The notes beneath the pieces are model-generated. The model did no database searches and had not been told where the DNA came from. It worked only from the letters and a program-made list of their open reading frames with translations. A program made the position numbers and the translations under genes. This document shows, one piece after another, positions 21,801-33,137 of a stretch of DNA of 64,000 nt. The DNA is from Knoxdaviesia capensis (taxonomy: Eukaryota; Ascomycota; Sordariomycetes; Microascales; Gondwanamycetaceae): the NCBI GenBank assembly GCA_001510575.1, contig LNGK01000008.1, forward strand, positions 4,598,981 to 4,662,980, read 5' to 3'. Numbering within the stretch: position 1 is the first letter of the stretch; each line of letters opens with the position of its first letter.

Positions 21801-24800
21801 TTTCACACCTGTCTCCTGATGTTCTGTTTTGCCGATCTGACGACTGGATTGGGATCAGACAGGGTGAACGACAAGACGAAGCGGAGAAAGTGACTGGTAG
21901 CAGGAAACGCTGGCCTCCCAATGTTCCAACCCTAAAACGAACACGTCCGGCTGTTGGCACGGACCGAGCATGTGTGCATATTTCATAAATAAATAAAAAA
22001 TCATCCGAAGCGTTCCAGGTTTATCATGTCCTCATCCTTCTTGGGCACATGAGGTATCGTTGTCATTTCTTATCATGCGTGCCATTCCAGAACTGTCACG
22101 TCGTGTCTACAGCACCGGCCGCGTATTCCAAGTCCAGCCAACCCTAAATGTCGGCATGCTTCGTCTGATCAAGTTTCATCTCCATTCCAACTCCTGGTGC
22201 AACATCGCCCTTTGAGCGATGGTGAAGCGGGCTTCCCGTGACGATCAGTCGGAGATAATAACACGAATGAGGATGGTTCAATGACACCGTATATGCGTAC
22301 TGTTTGCTACATTCCTTCGTTAATTGCAGCAAACAGTGCTTCTCCAGTGCAGCTGGGTCCGTTTCTCTAAGGGCGGGTCTCGAAATGTGTATTTTCGGCG
22401 TATATTGGATGATAAATTACTCCGTTTGGCTGAAGGGTGTTTTTAAGGGTGGTTATTTTGTCTTCACAGTCGTGCTATTTTCTTGTAGACCGATATTTTC
22501 GTCGCCTGTTTAATAAGCTTGTTATCTTGCTGTTTCAATTCGTCCTGAACCTGCCGTTCGTCGAAAGTCGAAAGAAGCGGACTTCCTCTCCAGACTACCA
22601 AGCATGACCAGCGACACCCATCTCTTAAACTCCCGGTTCGGTAGATGTCTCAACCACATTTGCTTTCAATAGGCATGAAGGGAAAGAGGGTTTCTTCAAT
22701 GTGAGTATTCTGCTTCTCCCGTGTACTTCATGTTCAGAACAGATGGATAATCGGTGATGTTTCAGACTTCAAGAGTGAGGAAATTCTGTAACAGGTTCAA
22801 CCGGCTAAGTTCTCTCAAACTTCGATACACCCACCACATTCACCGCCTGACGACACCGTTTCCCCTCATTTCTCAAGAGCCGGTTGGTTACCTGCATACG
22901 TTTAAGCGTTGATGGTTTTGTAGTTTGTCACTCTTCTGACTTTCACGTACGAGGAACTGCAAGTAGAACTTCACGTATCAAGCCCGCCAAACGTACCAGA
23001 GAATACCTGGCCAGCCACAGACCACAATTACTCCCGGCAACCCGGGCAAAAATATAGCTAAGGCCGGCATCATCATCTTCGACCAGCTAACTCCCGGGAA
23101 GAAATGAAAAATGGCCTTTGTTCGGGGTGGATAAGCCTTGAACCAGCTCCTGTGGAGGCAATATGGAAAGCCCACTGTTGGCTCAGGTTGAAACTAACAC
23201 CCATAAGCAATCCACCTTGCAATCTATACCTCGAGATTTCAGCCAAATTCCGCTTCCTGGTAGATATCCCAACTTGGAACAACTCCCTTTTCGAAGTGTG
23301 GTCTCTGTGGGTAGTAAAGAAGCAGAAAATGCAGGCTTCATGAGGTCGGGAAACAGTGACGAATCCCAAGAAGCCAAGGCTTGTAAATCCCGGTTAGGGT
23401 ATTCTGGCTCTGGGCGAGCAAATTCCGTCTCAAGTTACCCGACACAAAACCCCCCGATGAACGAAGAAACGGCACTCCATTCTGTGTGGGTGAGGAGACT
23501 GCTCAGGGACATGGGCAGAGACAGGATTACTGCTGCACCTAGGCTCTATCATTTTACTTCCGGCCGCCGTTCTGAGGCGAGCTTGGATTCGAGAGAAAAG
23601 GGAAAGGTGTGTGGATATGCTGCGGTCAAGCCAGGTCATAGGCGAGGATGCCACATGGCGAAATCACCGGGACCGCACATTCGCAGCCAAGTGGTGGAGA
23701 CGGTGGTATAAAAAGAGCTGTGGTCAACCTGCTCGTGTAAGGAGCACGGGGCGGAACTTTGGATGCATATTTCTTGCACAGCAGACTTATTCCAACTTAA
23801 GTCCTTCGTCCTGACTCTGGTATGAGCTCTGAGATGAAGAAAGAGAAAATTTCGACCTCCAGCGGAGCCCTGACCAGGATCGGGGATTTGAAATGAACTT
23901 TCCAGGATATTCGCTGGTGAGTCCGGAGAACGACAGCGTCTTCACGGCTCCGATAACCTTTTGCAGGCTATTTTGTTAGGAAGCTTGGTGGTTATCTTTA
24001 CTGAATAGAAACATATACTATGCCATACACAGTCCGTCCAGAGTGTTTCCCGCGATATGATCGTAGTGGTTTTAATCAAGTTGCTGTTGCATTATTTTGA
24101 ACATTATGAATATCTCCAGTGTCCCCCTTTTTTTCTTTTTTTCTTTTCTTTTTATTTCGGCCCCCCTTTTCCCTTCTCTAAAATCTGCCTTCCCTGGTCC
24201 GGATCCGTTCTGCACATCGTTATAGTGGAATTCATTTCCCTGGCCGAAGTAACGCTGTTAATGCAAGGTACGGCCAGACCCCGGGCGGGCGTCGGATTAG
24301 TGCACGCACTCATTCAACTTACCCATAGTGAAGGGTATCCCTGCTCCTAGTCATCATATTCCGTGCCTTATCTTCCTCGCACAAGATTAGTGCACCAGCA
24401 GATTCAAGGCAATGTGAAGTCTCTCTCCAAGAAGGATTGCATACGGTGTGGTGGGTGGTTGTTCGGTTGTCTGTCAACTTCCCACTCGGCGCGCCGGTCT
24501 GGCAGAAGCGAAGTCGGTGAGACGGGAAGTTTCTTTTTCTCTCCTTTCTTCAACCACGAACCTGTTCTTCCTTGTTGTTTCCAGGGACTGGCTCTCTTGA
24601 ATATGCAGCCGAATGAAATAATAAAGCTGAATAGTCAAAAGTTCTCTCTTCCCTGGCCTTCCAAAAATGGCGACTGCAGATATTATTTACAATATGCACA
24701 GATACCACGAGCCGCCCGCTCTCGAAGGCTTCTGGAAGGAAGCATTATGCAGGCCGGCCATGAGCAGATTAACTACTGTACTGTACGTACATATCTAGCA

Positions 24801-26071
24801 TGTGGTTTCTTCTCACCTCACCGTCCGCTCACAACAGCACAGCCAGTGGTTGTGCAGATTGCTGTTGCCGTTTCTTCTCCATATCCCATGTCCTAGCCGC
24901 AACGACCTGAGAACGCTAGAACTGTTGTTTACGGGAAAGACAGAAAAATGAAGAAAAATTCGACACACTTCTCCAAATCCGACATTCTACACTGACGCTG
25001 ACTTTCAAACGTACAGTCGCCTATCCTTAGTCTAGCAAAAGAAGAGAAGAGGCCACATACACGCCACGGGAGAGAGACGACCAAAGCTTTTTGGTCTCTT
25101 GCTTCTTTCGCTCTCTGGACTGTGCTTCCTTGTCTGTCGGAGAATCATATCGTGACATTTTACTAGGATCACAGCCCTGGGATTGGATGTGCAGTGCTCC
25201 GATAATGTGGCCTTAATGGGGTTTGGGCCCTTCTATAGCACGAGTATCTGTAGTAAATGATCGACCTCCCCATATATCCGTCCTGAAAAGGAGCTTTGAA
25301 GTCTCGGGTAGCGGGTGAAGCTATGGTCAGAGGGGCAATCAGGCTTTCCAGGTTCTAATAGTCCACTGATCCGGCACTGTCGATGCATGGAAGCCGGATA
25401 ATTCAACACCTAACAGTGCTCAATGCAATGTTTTGTTTGAACCGCTTCACGATCTTTGTATGTACTTGAAATATGCAAGAATCGATTCCCAAAAATACTG
25501 TATATTCCGATCTCGATCCCCATTGGCGGCAATGAAAAGCCCGTGAGTAGTTCGCTTTCTACGGTTGCATTCTTCGTCTGGCCGCACTCCCAACCAAGAA
25601 TGGGAGCGGGAGCTAGGAATGTTCAAGCATACATACCAAGTCTCTAAATTTGGGTTCTCTTCATCCTTAGGCCCCCTTTCTCTTTCTCCGAGAACACCTA
25701 ACGACGGGCCGCAACAGCACCGGTCCGGAACACTCCGTGAAAATGCCGCGATATGCCTAGGGTTAGTCAACCCTCCGCGCGCTGACTTAGCGGGAATCAC
25801 GGCAAGCGCGCAAATTTAGACCGTTGTGTTTGGCGCTTGGCGCCAGCTGTGAGGCAGCCGACAAACACAACCTCAGCTTTTTCAAGCGGCGGCTTTTCCT
25901 CTTAATTCTTTCACATCCCGACAGCCGTCAACGATTGTCCGGGGCCGAAGTTTGACAAGCAAGGCGAGCATCATATCCCTCTTTGATCCGAACTTTTGCG
26001 CTTTCCCTGGTCGCTTCGTCGCGCTTCTTTATCGAGAGCTTTCCGCCCCTGGCGTTTAACTTCTGCCCGCC
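15895..26071. other. 10-kb gene-poor region upstream of fadA
   Basis: No coding region can be supported across this interval. The first 1.2 kb next to fadA is purine-rich on the plus strand (AGAAAAAGAAAAAG near 16,585-16,610 and GA-rich sequence to about 17,060), meaning the fadA leader and promoter are pyrimidine-rich. The rest is mixed-composition sequence with T- and C-rich patches (for example 20,330-20,400 and 24,125-24,180). Open frames of up to 180 codons occur but show no family resemblance and are within chance for this length. No obvious AT-rich decay or transposon ends are seen. Confidence 0.55.
16025..16461 (-). other. Possible intron in the fadA 5' leader
   Basis: On the minus strand a full-consensus donor (AAGTAAGTAT, GT at 16461-16460) lies upstream of an acceptor TTTTGTTAG (AG at 16026-16025) that is preceded by TCTAATC. 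Together they would remove 437 bases of 5' leader 130 bases before the fadA ATG. No transcript evidence is available here, so this is an inference from splice consensus alone. Confidence 0.3.
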
Positions 26072-27068
26072 ATGTCGTTTGCTATGAGAGAACTGGGCAC
26101 TCGGGGTACGTATCTCGAGCCATTGCCGCGCCTCTGCGCTTCTGCATCCGTTCTTCTGTTAATCAATGTGCTGTATGAAAACGGTTATACTAATTCACGT
26201 TTGGTTCGCTGTGTACAGCCTTTTCCCATGATGAGGATGACGCTGTCGAGCAAGAATACGATCGTCTCCGGGATCTGGCTCGCGCTGAGGCGCGAAAGCG
26301 TGGCGATTGCTTCGAGCGTGTAGGTTTAATGACCCTAAATCACCAAGGCCGAGTGGCGGGATAACCTGTATTCTGTTTGCGGAGGTTGTACGGAGGCGTT
26401 TACGGCTCTTTCTTCTGATAGCCGGATGTGAAACTTGGTCCCCGTCTTTGGCCCGGCTCACCGCCTCCGAGCCACCCCAGCCCCCCACTTTCCCAACATG
26501 TCCGTATCTGTTGTCATCGCCTCTCTTCGTGTTACTGACTCTATGCGGAACAACATAGTCCCGAGCCGCCTATGAGTCTGGCGACGGCGCTGGGGCCAAG
26601 GAGCTAAGCAACCAAGGCAAGCGACACGCCGCCAAGATGGAGGAGTACAACAAGCAAGCCAGCGAGTTCATCTTCCGCGAGAACAACGCGCCGGGCCGTG
26701 TCGACGGCGACGCCATTGACCTGCACGGTCAGTTCGCCGAGGAGGCCGAAAAAATCCTCGAGCAGCGCCTGCGAGCCGACATGGCCGCCGGGCAGTCGCA
26801 CCTGCACGTCATCGTCGGTAAGGGCACGCACTCGACGAACAACGTCCAAAAGATCCGCCCGCGGGTCGAGCAGCTGCTGAAAAACATGGGCCTGCAGTAC
26901 AGCACGGAGGATAATGCCGGCCGTATCTACGTGAACCTAGGCGGCAGCGGCGGTGGTCATGCCTACCCGCCCCCCGGCGGCCAGCCCCACCAGCAACCGC
27001 CTCCGCCGGAGGACGAGCTTGGCGATTTCTTTGGGAAGTTGTTCAAGGCGTGCTGCACGGTCATGTAG
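26072..27068 (+). CDS. DUF1771-Smr domain protein with a CaaX-like tail
   Basis: Exons are 26072-26105, 26219-26319 and 26559-27068; introns are 113 and 239 bases (GTACGT...TACAG, GTAGGT...CATAG). The product is 214 residues. Residues about 20-80 form the DUF1771 helical domain (EYDRLRDLARAEARKR, then YNKQASEFIFRENN). The Smr domain follows, with the conserved DLHG motif, EAEKILEQRL and the glycine-rich IVGKGTHS loop, ending near RIYVNLGG. Smr domains are nucleic-acid-binding modules, and several act as endonucleases in RNA quality control; DUF1771-Smr proteins in fungi resemble yeast YPL199C. A Pro/Gln-rich linker leads to DFFGKLFKACCTVM at the very end. CTVM fits a CaaX farnesylation box and the preceding cysteine could be acylated, which would place the protein on a membrane. 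Prenylation is inference. Confidence 0.92.
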
Positions 27069-27604
27069 AGAGAGGTTTGGTGTTTTCTTTTTCTTTGTGT
27101 TTCTGGGTTCTGCTCGGTTCTCGTTTTGAAGCGAGGTTTGACGTTCGATATTGTTTCCGTTGGTTCGAACGGATAACCTTCCTTGTCGTGGTTTTTGTCG
27201 GATTTTGGGGCCATTTTTCGTTTCATTATCTTCATCTTAAGCTTTCAGTTACGGAAAAAGCATGGATTCGTTGGATGCATGTTAGCAGCAAGATACTCTT
27301 TTTATTCTCTTTTTTGGACATCTTGGTTCAGGTGTTGGGGAGGAAATTCACGACGTACATAGTAATATACACGAAATGCCATCTAAATTTTATCAACGTG
27401 CAGAACTCACTTGCTGTGAAGATTAATTATGCCCAATATCCAGTTTTTGTGGTTTGCGGGTACGAACAATGTGAGCTCAATAAGCGCATCCAGTTTCCAA
27501 GCTGCGATATCAATATCGCCTAGGGAAAAAAAAAATCGAGTCACCTTCCGTCTTCAACCCCTCCCCCACCCCACCATCAAAGAAATTCAAGTGTCCACCC
27601 CACA
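27069..27604. other. Spacer between the Smr gene and kti12
   Basis: These 536 bases hold the 3' end of the Smr gene and the short kti12 promoter. The sequence is T-rich at first and C-rich (CCCCTCCCCCACCCCACC) just before the kti12 ATG. Nothing else is seen. Confidence 0.45.
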
Positions 27605-28783
27605 ATGCCTGTAAGTGATCTGTCCCTTAAGATGTCTGGATCATCCAACTCTAGATATAGGCATATATAAATCCTTTACTTACGCATCCTCTCGCAGCTA
27701 ATAATAATCACCGGCCTTCCGACGTCGGGCAAGACGACGCGAGCTCAGCAACTCAAGGCGTTTCTCGAGGAGAAGGTCTCGCAACCCACCACTGGTCGCA
27801 AGTACCGGCTCCATGTAATCTCCGACACCAGTTTGTCGATTTCGCGCAGCGTGTACGACCTGGACTCGGCGCGCATTGCCGCCCACACCCGGTCGGCAAA
27901 CGCCTCCGAGAAGAACGCGCGCGCATCCATATACGCTGCCGTCAAGCGCGTGCTGTCAGACACCGATATTGTGGTGCTGGACAGTTTGAACTACATCAAG
28001 GGGTGGCGCTACCAGCTGTTCTGTGAGGCCAAGGCTGTTCGTACGCCCAATGCAGTCCTGCAGATTGGGTGTTCGAAGGACCGCGCGAAGTCGGTCAACG
28101 AGGCGCGGCTAGCAAAGCACGGGTCAGAGCCAAACCCCGGTCCGGAAGCGACGCCGGAGGCAACAAGTCCGGAGTCGACTACAGCTCCTGCCAAAACTGA
28201 CGGCGTCATATCACCGCTGTATAATCCCGGCTCGGAGGATGAAGCCTATCATCCTGAGAACTGGGAGAACCTCGTCTTCCGCTACGAGGAGCCTAACCCG
28301 ATGACCCGCTGGGATAGCCCACTGTTCCCTCTCGTATGGGAGGACGGCCCCGAGGTTACGAAGGAGGTGTTTGAGAAGCTCTGGGATTCCATCGCTGGCG
28401 AGACACGCAAGCTGGTCCGGCCCAACCAGGCCACAATACAACGCAGTCGCGATGCCAGTGGCGATTACCTCTATCTGCTTGACCGCGAGACCCAGGAAAT
28501 CGTCAAGAGGCTTCTAGAGTACCAGGAAGCTTCTGGAGACATCGGAGGATCCGTTACAATTCCGCGCAGCACAAGCACAAGCTCAGATGGTTCAGCCAGT
28601 GATATCGTGGTTGACCTGCCATTGAACAAGCTGGGTCTTCCGCAACTACAACGACTACGGAGATCCTTCATTGGGCTGAATCGTGGTGGCATAGGGTTAG
28701 AGGGAGTGGGGAACATAGGTGCCGATAGAATCCGGGAGATCTTTGTTGGATACCTTAACGACAACTTTGCCCGGGATGGATGA
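27605..28783 (+). CDS. kti12: Kti12, Elongator-associated P-loop protein
   Basis: Kti12 is a tRNA-binding P-loop ATPase that works with the Elongator complex in wobble-uridine modification and is named for toxin resistance in yeast. Exon 1 is only ATGCCT (27605-27610); exon 2 is 27698-28783 after an 87-base intron (GTAAGT...CTCGCAG), giving 363 residues. The Walker A motif GLPTSGKTT is at residues 8-16, immediately after the hydrophobic LIIIT strand, as in the family. IVVLDSLNYIKGWRYQLFCEAK is the characteristic Walker B and following helix of Kti12. FRYEEPNPMTRWDSPLF is a second family signature, and LRRSFIGLNR lies close to the C-terminus. A Pro/Glu/Thr-rich insert occurs around residues 180-205. 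Starting at a later Met would lose the nucleotide-binding loop, so the two-codon first exon is well supported. Confidence 0.94.
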
Positions 28784-30222
28784 GTGGGGTCTGGGGCTGT
28801 CAGTATCATGTACGCTCAGGTTGGGGGCATGGAGTCGATTTTTCATCATTATGGTATTCAAAGGGTCGATCGCACCCTGATACGCAGAACGCAGAAGGGA
28901 ACCCAGGCATAATGATCACAGCTCACGGCAATATGTTTACCATAAGACTAACAACCGATGCTTCTAGAAGGTTCTTTCTAGCAGAACCAAGGGACAATAC
29001 CACCCTATGGAGCTGTATGGTAAGTGTGCACAGCAAACTGTTCACTCTGGGAAGGAAAGATACGACATGCAGTGATCACAGACCCTAACCCTAACACTAC
29101 AGGAAGGCGAAGCCCCTATAGAGGACCCTGATGAACGGTGGAAAAAACCGATTGTGGCCTGATGAATGAAATCAATTTGGACTAAGACATGTTGATACCT
29201 GATGGGAAAGGGCAGTGCTACCGTAAGGCCGGAACGGGGTTTTCACAGTATCAGGGACCCTAACCCCGAACCCTAACATCGTAGCGACGAATCTGATTCT
29301 TTGGGCCTGATCGAAGGCAAGAGAAGCTGTGGTTAAGAAAACAAAATCAGGAATAAAATGAAACCAAGTCCAAGTTCTGACAAACGCCGCCGGGTAGCTA
29401 CAGGTACGAGCTTAAAAAGTGTTTACAGACGGGAGCTGGAACAAACGCTGTGAGTATGAGTGTAATCGTATCGGCCAGGTAACAAGAAGGGCCCAAGGCA
29501 GCCTCAGTGATTGCTAATTGTATGGGGTACACGTATCGCAACAGTTGCCTGCTGGAAGCTTCGAATAGCTTCTGTGGCCACGCTTTTGGGGAGAAGGAGC
29601 AAAGTACCCTCGACAACAGCAATTGGCTGGCTGAATAAGCAGGAACAGCCAAAACTTGGAGGGGAACACCCGCCAAATGCCGGCTTTCTCAGGCAATGGA
29701 GGCTGATGATTGGTCACAATTTACCCAGCTCTGCTAAGTCATCAGCCAGTCAATGTACCTTTCTTGCTTCCGATCTTCACCAGCTTTCCTAGTCCGCCTC
29801 AGATCAACTCATGTCTTCTTCCCTCTGCTCATCATCTCTCATCTTTTCTTTTCCTCCTTTTCAACTCTCCAAACACTCCATCCACGATTTTGGTTTTTTC
29901 CTCGGTTCTTTCACTTGGAAGGAGATATAAAGTCTTTGTCTTTATCTCCCCTTTTTCGTGATCTGATTTCCTCGTTCATCTTTCCCTTGTTTCCATTTCC
30001 GTCCCTCCCCTCATATCATTCTAGCTCCCCTCCCTCCTCTTTTCCTGTTTTCCTCCCCTTTTTTCCCTCCTCACCTGTCTTCTTCTGAGATTTTCCTCCG
30101 TTCTGTGAGCGTGACACATTTCTCGGGGTTTTCCTCTCCGCAAACCACTCTCCACCGAATCTTCGAACTTTCCCGCCTTCATCAGCGAAACAATCCACTC
30201 CCCGCCGGCCAACTCCGTCATC
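28784..30222. promoter_or_regulatory. Intergenic region with telomere-like motifs and the cdc48 promoter
   Basis: No supported gene lies in these 1.4 kb. Two telomere-like patches occur at 29083-29096 and 29258-29278. From about 29,800 to 30,110 the plus strand is a dense pyrimidine tract (repeated CTTCCTCTCCTT-like runs), the expected leader and core promoter of a highly expressed housekeeping gene, here cdc48. Confidence 0.55.
29083..29278. repeat. Telomere-like CCCTAA islands
   Basis: CCCTAACCCTAACA at 29083-29096 and a second, degenerate array CCCTAACCCCGAACCCTAAC at 29258-29277 match the TTAGGG telomere unit of most Aspergillaceae. They are too short to be a chromosome end and lie between housekeeping genes, so they are interstitial copies or telobox-like protein-binding sites. 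Confidence 0.6.
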
Positions 30223-33137
30223 ATGGCTCCTTCAGACCCGCCTGCAGAGCATGAGCACCACAAGAAGAAGGTCAACTTGACGTAAGTACAGCTTCTATCT
30301 TCAAACCGGCAGCATTCGCTGTCTGCTTCAATCTGCGCCCTTTCTGTTCCTTGGTGGCCTCTTAACTAACCTCTTCTCGTTTGCTCTCTTCATAGCGATC
30401 CTTCTGGCGCCGAAGTCAAGGATGTTCGTACTATTATTCTCCCTGGTCTCATAGCTGCCACACCGCTTCAGTAATCTAACCATATTCTCTCCCACTCTAC
30501 AGGAAAATGATACCGCGACTGCCATTCTCAAGAAAAAGAAGAAGAAGAACCAGCTCATGTATGTTCTCGACAATCTGAAATCCATCGGGCCCATTCAACT
30601 TCCCTGTCGAAACTAACCAATCACCTTTCAAATACAGCGTCACCGATGGCGGTACCGATGACAACTCGGTGATCTCGCTCGCTGAGAAGACCATGGATGC
30701 TCTTGGTCTTTTCCGTGGTGACACCGTTATTGTCCGCGGCAAGAAGAGAAAGGAGACCGTTCTCATTGTTCTCGCTGACGAGGAGCTTGACGAGGGTAGT
30801 GCCCGTATCAACCGTGTTGTTCGCCACAACCTCCGTGTGAAGAACGGAGACATGATCAACATCCAGGCCTGCCCCGATATCAAATATGTAAGTGCTCTGC
30901 TTTATGCAATAACTGCCCGGCTGATGTAACTATGAATGGAAAGCTAACAATTTCCAATCCCTTTCTTCTCTACAGGCCAAGCGTATTTCCGTCCTCCCTA
31001 TCGCCGATACCGTCGAGGGTATCACCGGATCCCTGTTCGATGTTTTCCTTGCCCCCTACTTCCGCGAGGCCTACCGTCCCGTCAAGCAGGGCGATCTCTT
31101 CACCGTCCGTGGAGGTATGAGACAAGTCGAGTTCAAGGTCGAGCAGGTCGACCCCCCGGAGTACGGCATTGTTGCCCAGGACACCATGATCCACTGCGAA
31201 GGCGAGCCAATCCAGCGTGAGGACGAAGAGAGCAACCTCAACGATGTCGGCTACGATGATATTGGTGGATGCCGCAAGCAAATGGCCCAGATCCGTGAAA
31301 TGGTTGAACTCCCTCTCAGACATCCCCAGCTGTTCAAGTCGATTGGTATCAAGCCTCCCCGTGGTGTCCTTCTGTACGGACCCCCCGGTACTGGTAAGAC
31401 GCTGATGGCTCGTGCTGTTGCCAACGAGACCGGTGCCTTCTTCTTTTTGATCAACGGTCCCGAGATCATGAGCAAGATGGCTGGTGAGTCGGAGTCTAAC
31501 CTCCGCAAGGCCTTTGAAGAGGCCGAGAAGAACTCTCCTGCTATCATCTTCATTGACGAAATCGACTCGATTGCCCCCAAGCGTGACAAGACCAACGGAG
31601 AGGTCGAGCGCCGTGTCGTCTCGCAGCTCCTCACCCTCATGGACGGCATGAAGGCCCGCTCCAACGTGGTTGTCATGGCCGCCACCAACCGTCCCAACTC
31701 CATCGATCCTGCTCTACGTCGTTTCGGCCGTTTCGATCGTGAAGTCGACATTGGCATTCCTGACCCGACTGGCCGTCTCGAGATTCTGCAGATCCACACC
31801 AAGAACATGAAGCTTGGCGATGATGTCGACCTTGAGCAGATTGCTGCCGAGACTCACGGATATGTTGGTTCAGATATTGCTGCTCTGTGCTCCGAGGCTG
31901 CCATGCAGCAGATTCGTGAGAAGATGGATCTGATCGATCTCGATGAGGACACCATCGATGCTGAGGTTCTCGACTCTCTTGGTGTCACTATGGAGAACTT
32001 CCGCTTCGCCCTTGGTGTCTCCAACCCTTCGGCTCTTCGCGAGGTTGCCGTCGTCGAGGTGCCCAACGTCCGCTGGGACGACATTGGTGGTCTCGACACC
32101 GTCAAGCAGGAACTCAAGGAGAGCGTCCAGTACCCTGTCGATCACCCCGAGAAGTTCCTCAAGTTTGGCATGTCGCCCTCGCGCGGCGTTCTGTTCTACG
32201 GACCTCCTGGTACCGGTAAAACGATGCTGGCCAAGGCTGTCGCCAACGAGTGCGCGGCCAACTTCATCTCGGTCAAGGGTCCTGAGCTGCTCAGTATGTG
32301 GTTCGGTGAGTCGGAGAGCAACATTCGCGACATTTTCGACAAGGCCCGTGCTGCCGCCCCCTGCGTTGTGTTCCTTGACGAGCTGGATTCTATTGCCAAG
32401 GCTCGTGGAGGATCCATGGGAGATGCTGGTGGTGCTTCTGACCGTGTTGTCAATCAGCTTCTGACTGGTAAGTCTTTTTTTATCATTTCCCGGGCTTCTT
32501 TGTTTCTACCCAGTGGCTAACCTACTTATCTCTTTCTCTTATAGAAATGGACGGCATGACCTCCAAGAAGAACGTCTTCGTCATCGGTGCTACCAACCGT
32601 CCCGAGCAGCTTGACCCTGCTCTGTGCCGTCCCGGACGTCTGGACTCGCTCATCTATGTTCCTCTGCCTGATGAGGCTGGCCGCAAGGGTATTCTCAGCG
32701 CCCAGCTGCGCAAGACCCCGGTGGCCGCTGATATCGACATTGGATACATCGCCTCCAAGACCCACGGCTTCTCTGGTGCCGATCTGGGCTTCATCACCCA
32801 GCGTGCCGTCAAGCTGGCCATTAAGGAGTCGATCAATGCCGAGATCACCCGCACCAAGGAGATGGAAGAGGCTGGTATGGATATTGACGAAGATCAGGAG
32901 GACCCCGTGCCCGAGCTGACCCGCCGCCACTTCGAGGAGGCTATGCGGGACGCTCGCCGGTCGGTTACCGATGTGGAGATCCGCCGCTACGAGGCGTTTG
33001 CCCAGCAGATGAAGAACGCCGGCCCCGGCGCCTACTTCAAGTTCCCCGAGTCCGGTGGCGAGAGTGGATCCGCTGCCGCGGCCACTGGCGAATCTGGATT
33101 CGGCGATACTGGCAACGATGACGATCTGTACGAGTAA
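30223..33137 (+). CDS. cdc48: Cdc48/p97 AAA+ segregase
   Basis: Cdc48 extracts ubiquitylated proteins from membranes and complexes (ERAD, ribosome quality control, chromatin) as a hexamer with Ufd1-Npl4 and other cofactors. Exons are 30223-30281, 30396-30423, 30503-30558, 30638-30887, 30976-32467 and 32545-33137. All phases agree and give 825 residues, the family length. The N domain is at about 35-210. The D1 Walker A GPPGTGKT is at 266-273 with FIDEID. The D2 Walker A GPPGTGKT is at 540-547 with FLDELD and the pore segment MWFGESESN. The C-terminus is acidic and ends DDDLYE, the usual cofactor-binding tail with a conserved tyrosine. The second intron has an unusual GTTCGT donor, but it keeps the frame. 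Codon use is strongly C-ending, in line with high expression. All catalytic motifs are intact. Confidence 0.98.

Noticed and set aside
24363..24896. 177-codon frame
   Set aside because: It begins with GTG, not ATG, and shows no conserved pattern; length is within chance for this region.
27150..27180. GGTTCGAACGGATAACC resembling a tRNA T-arm
   Set aside because: No matching A box, acceptor stem or anticodon arm could be placed around it.
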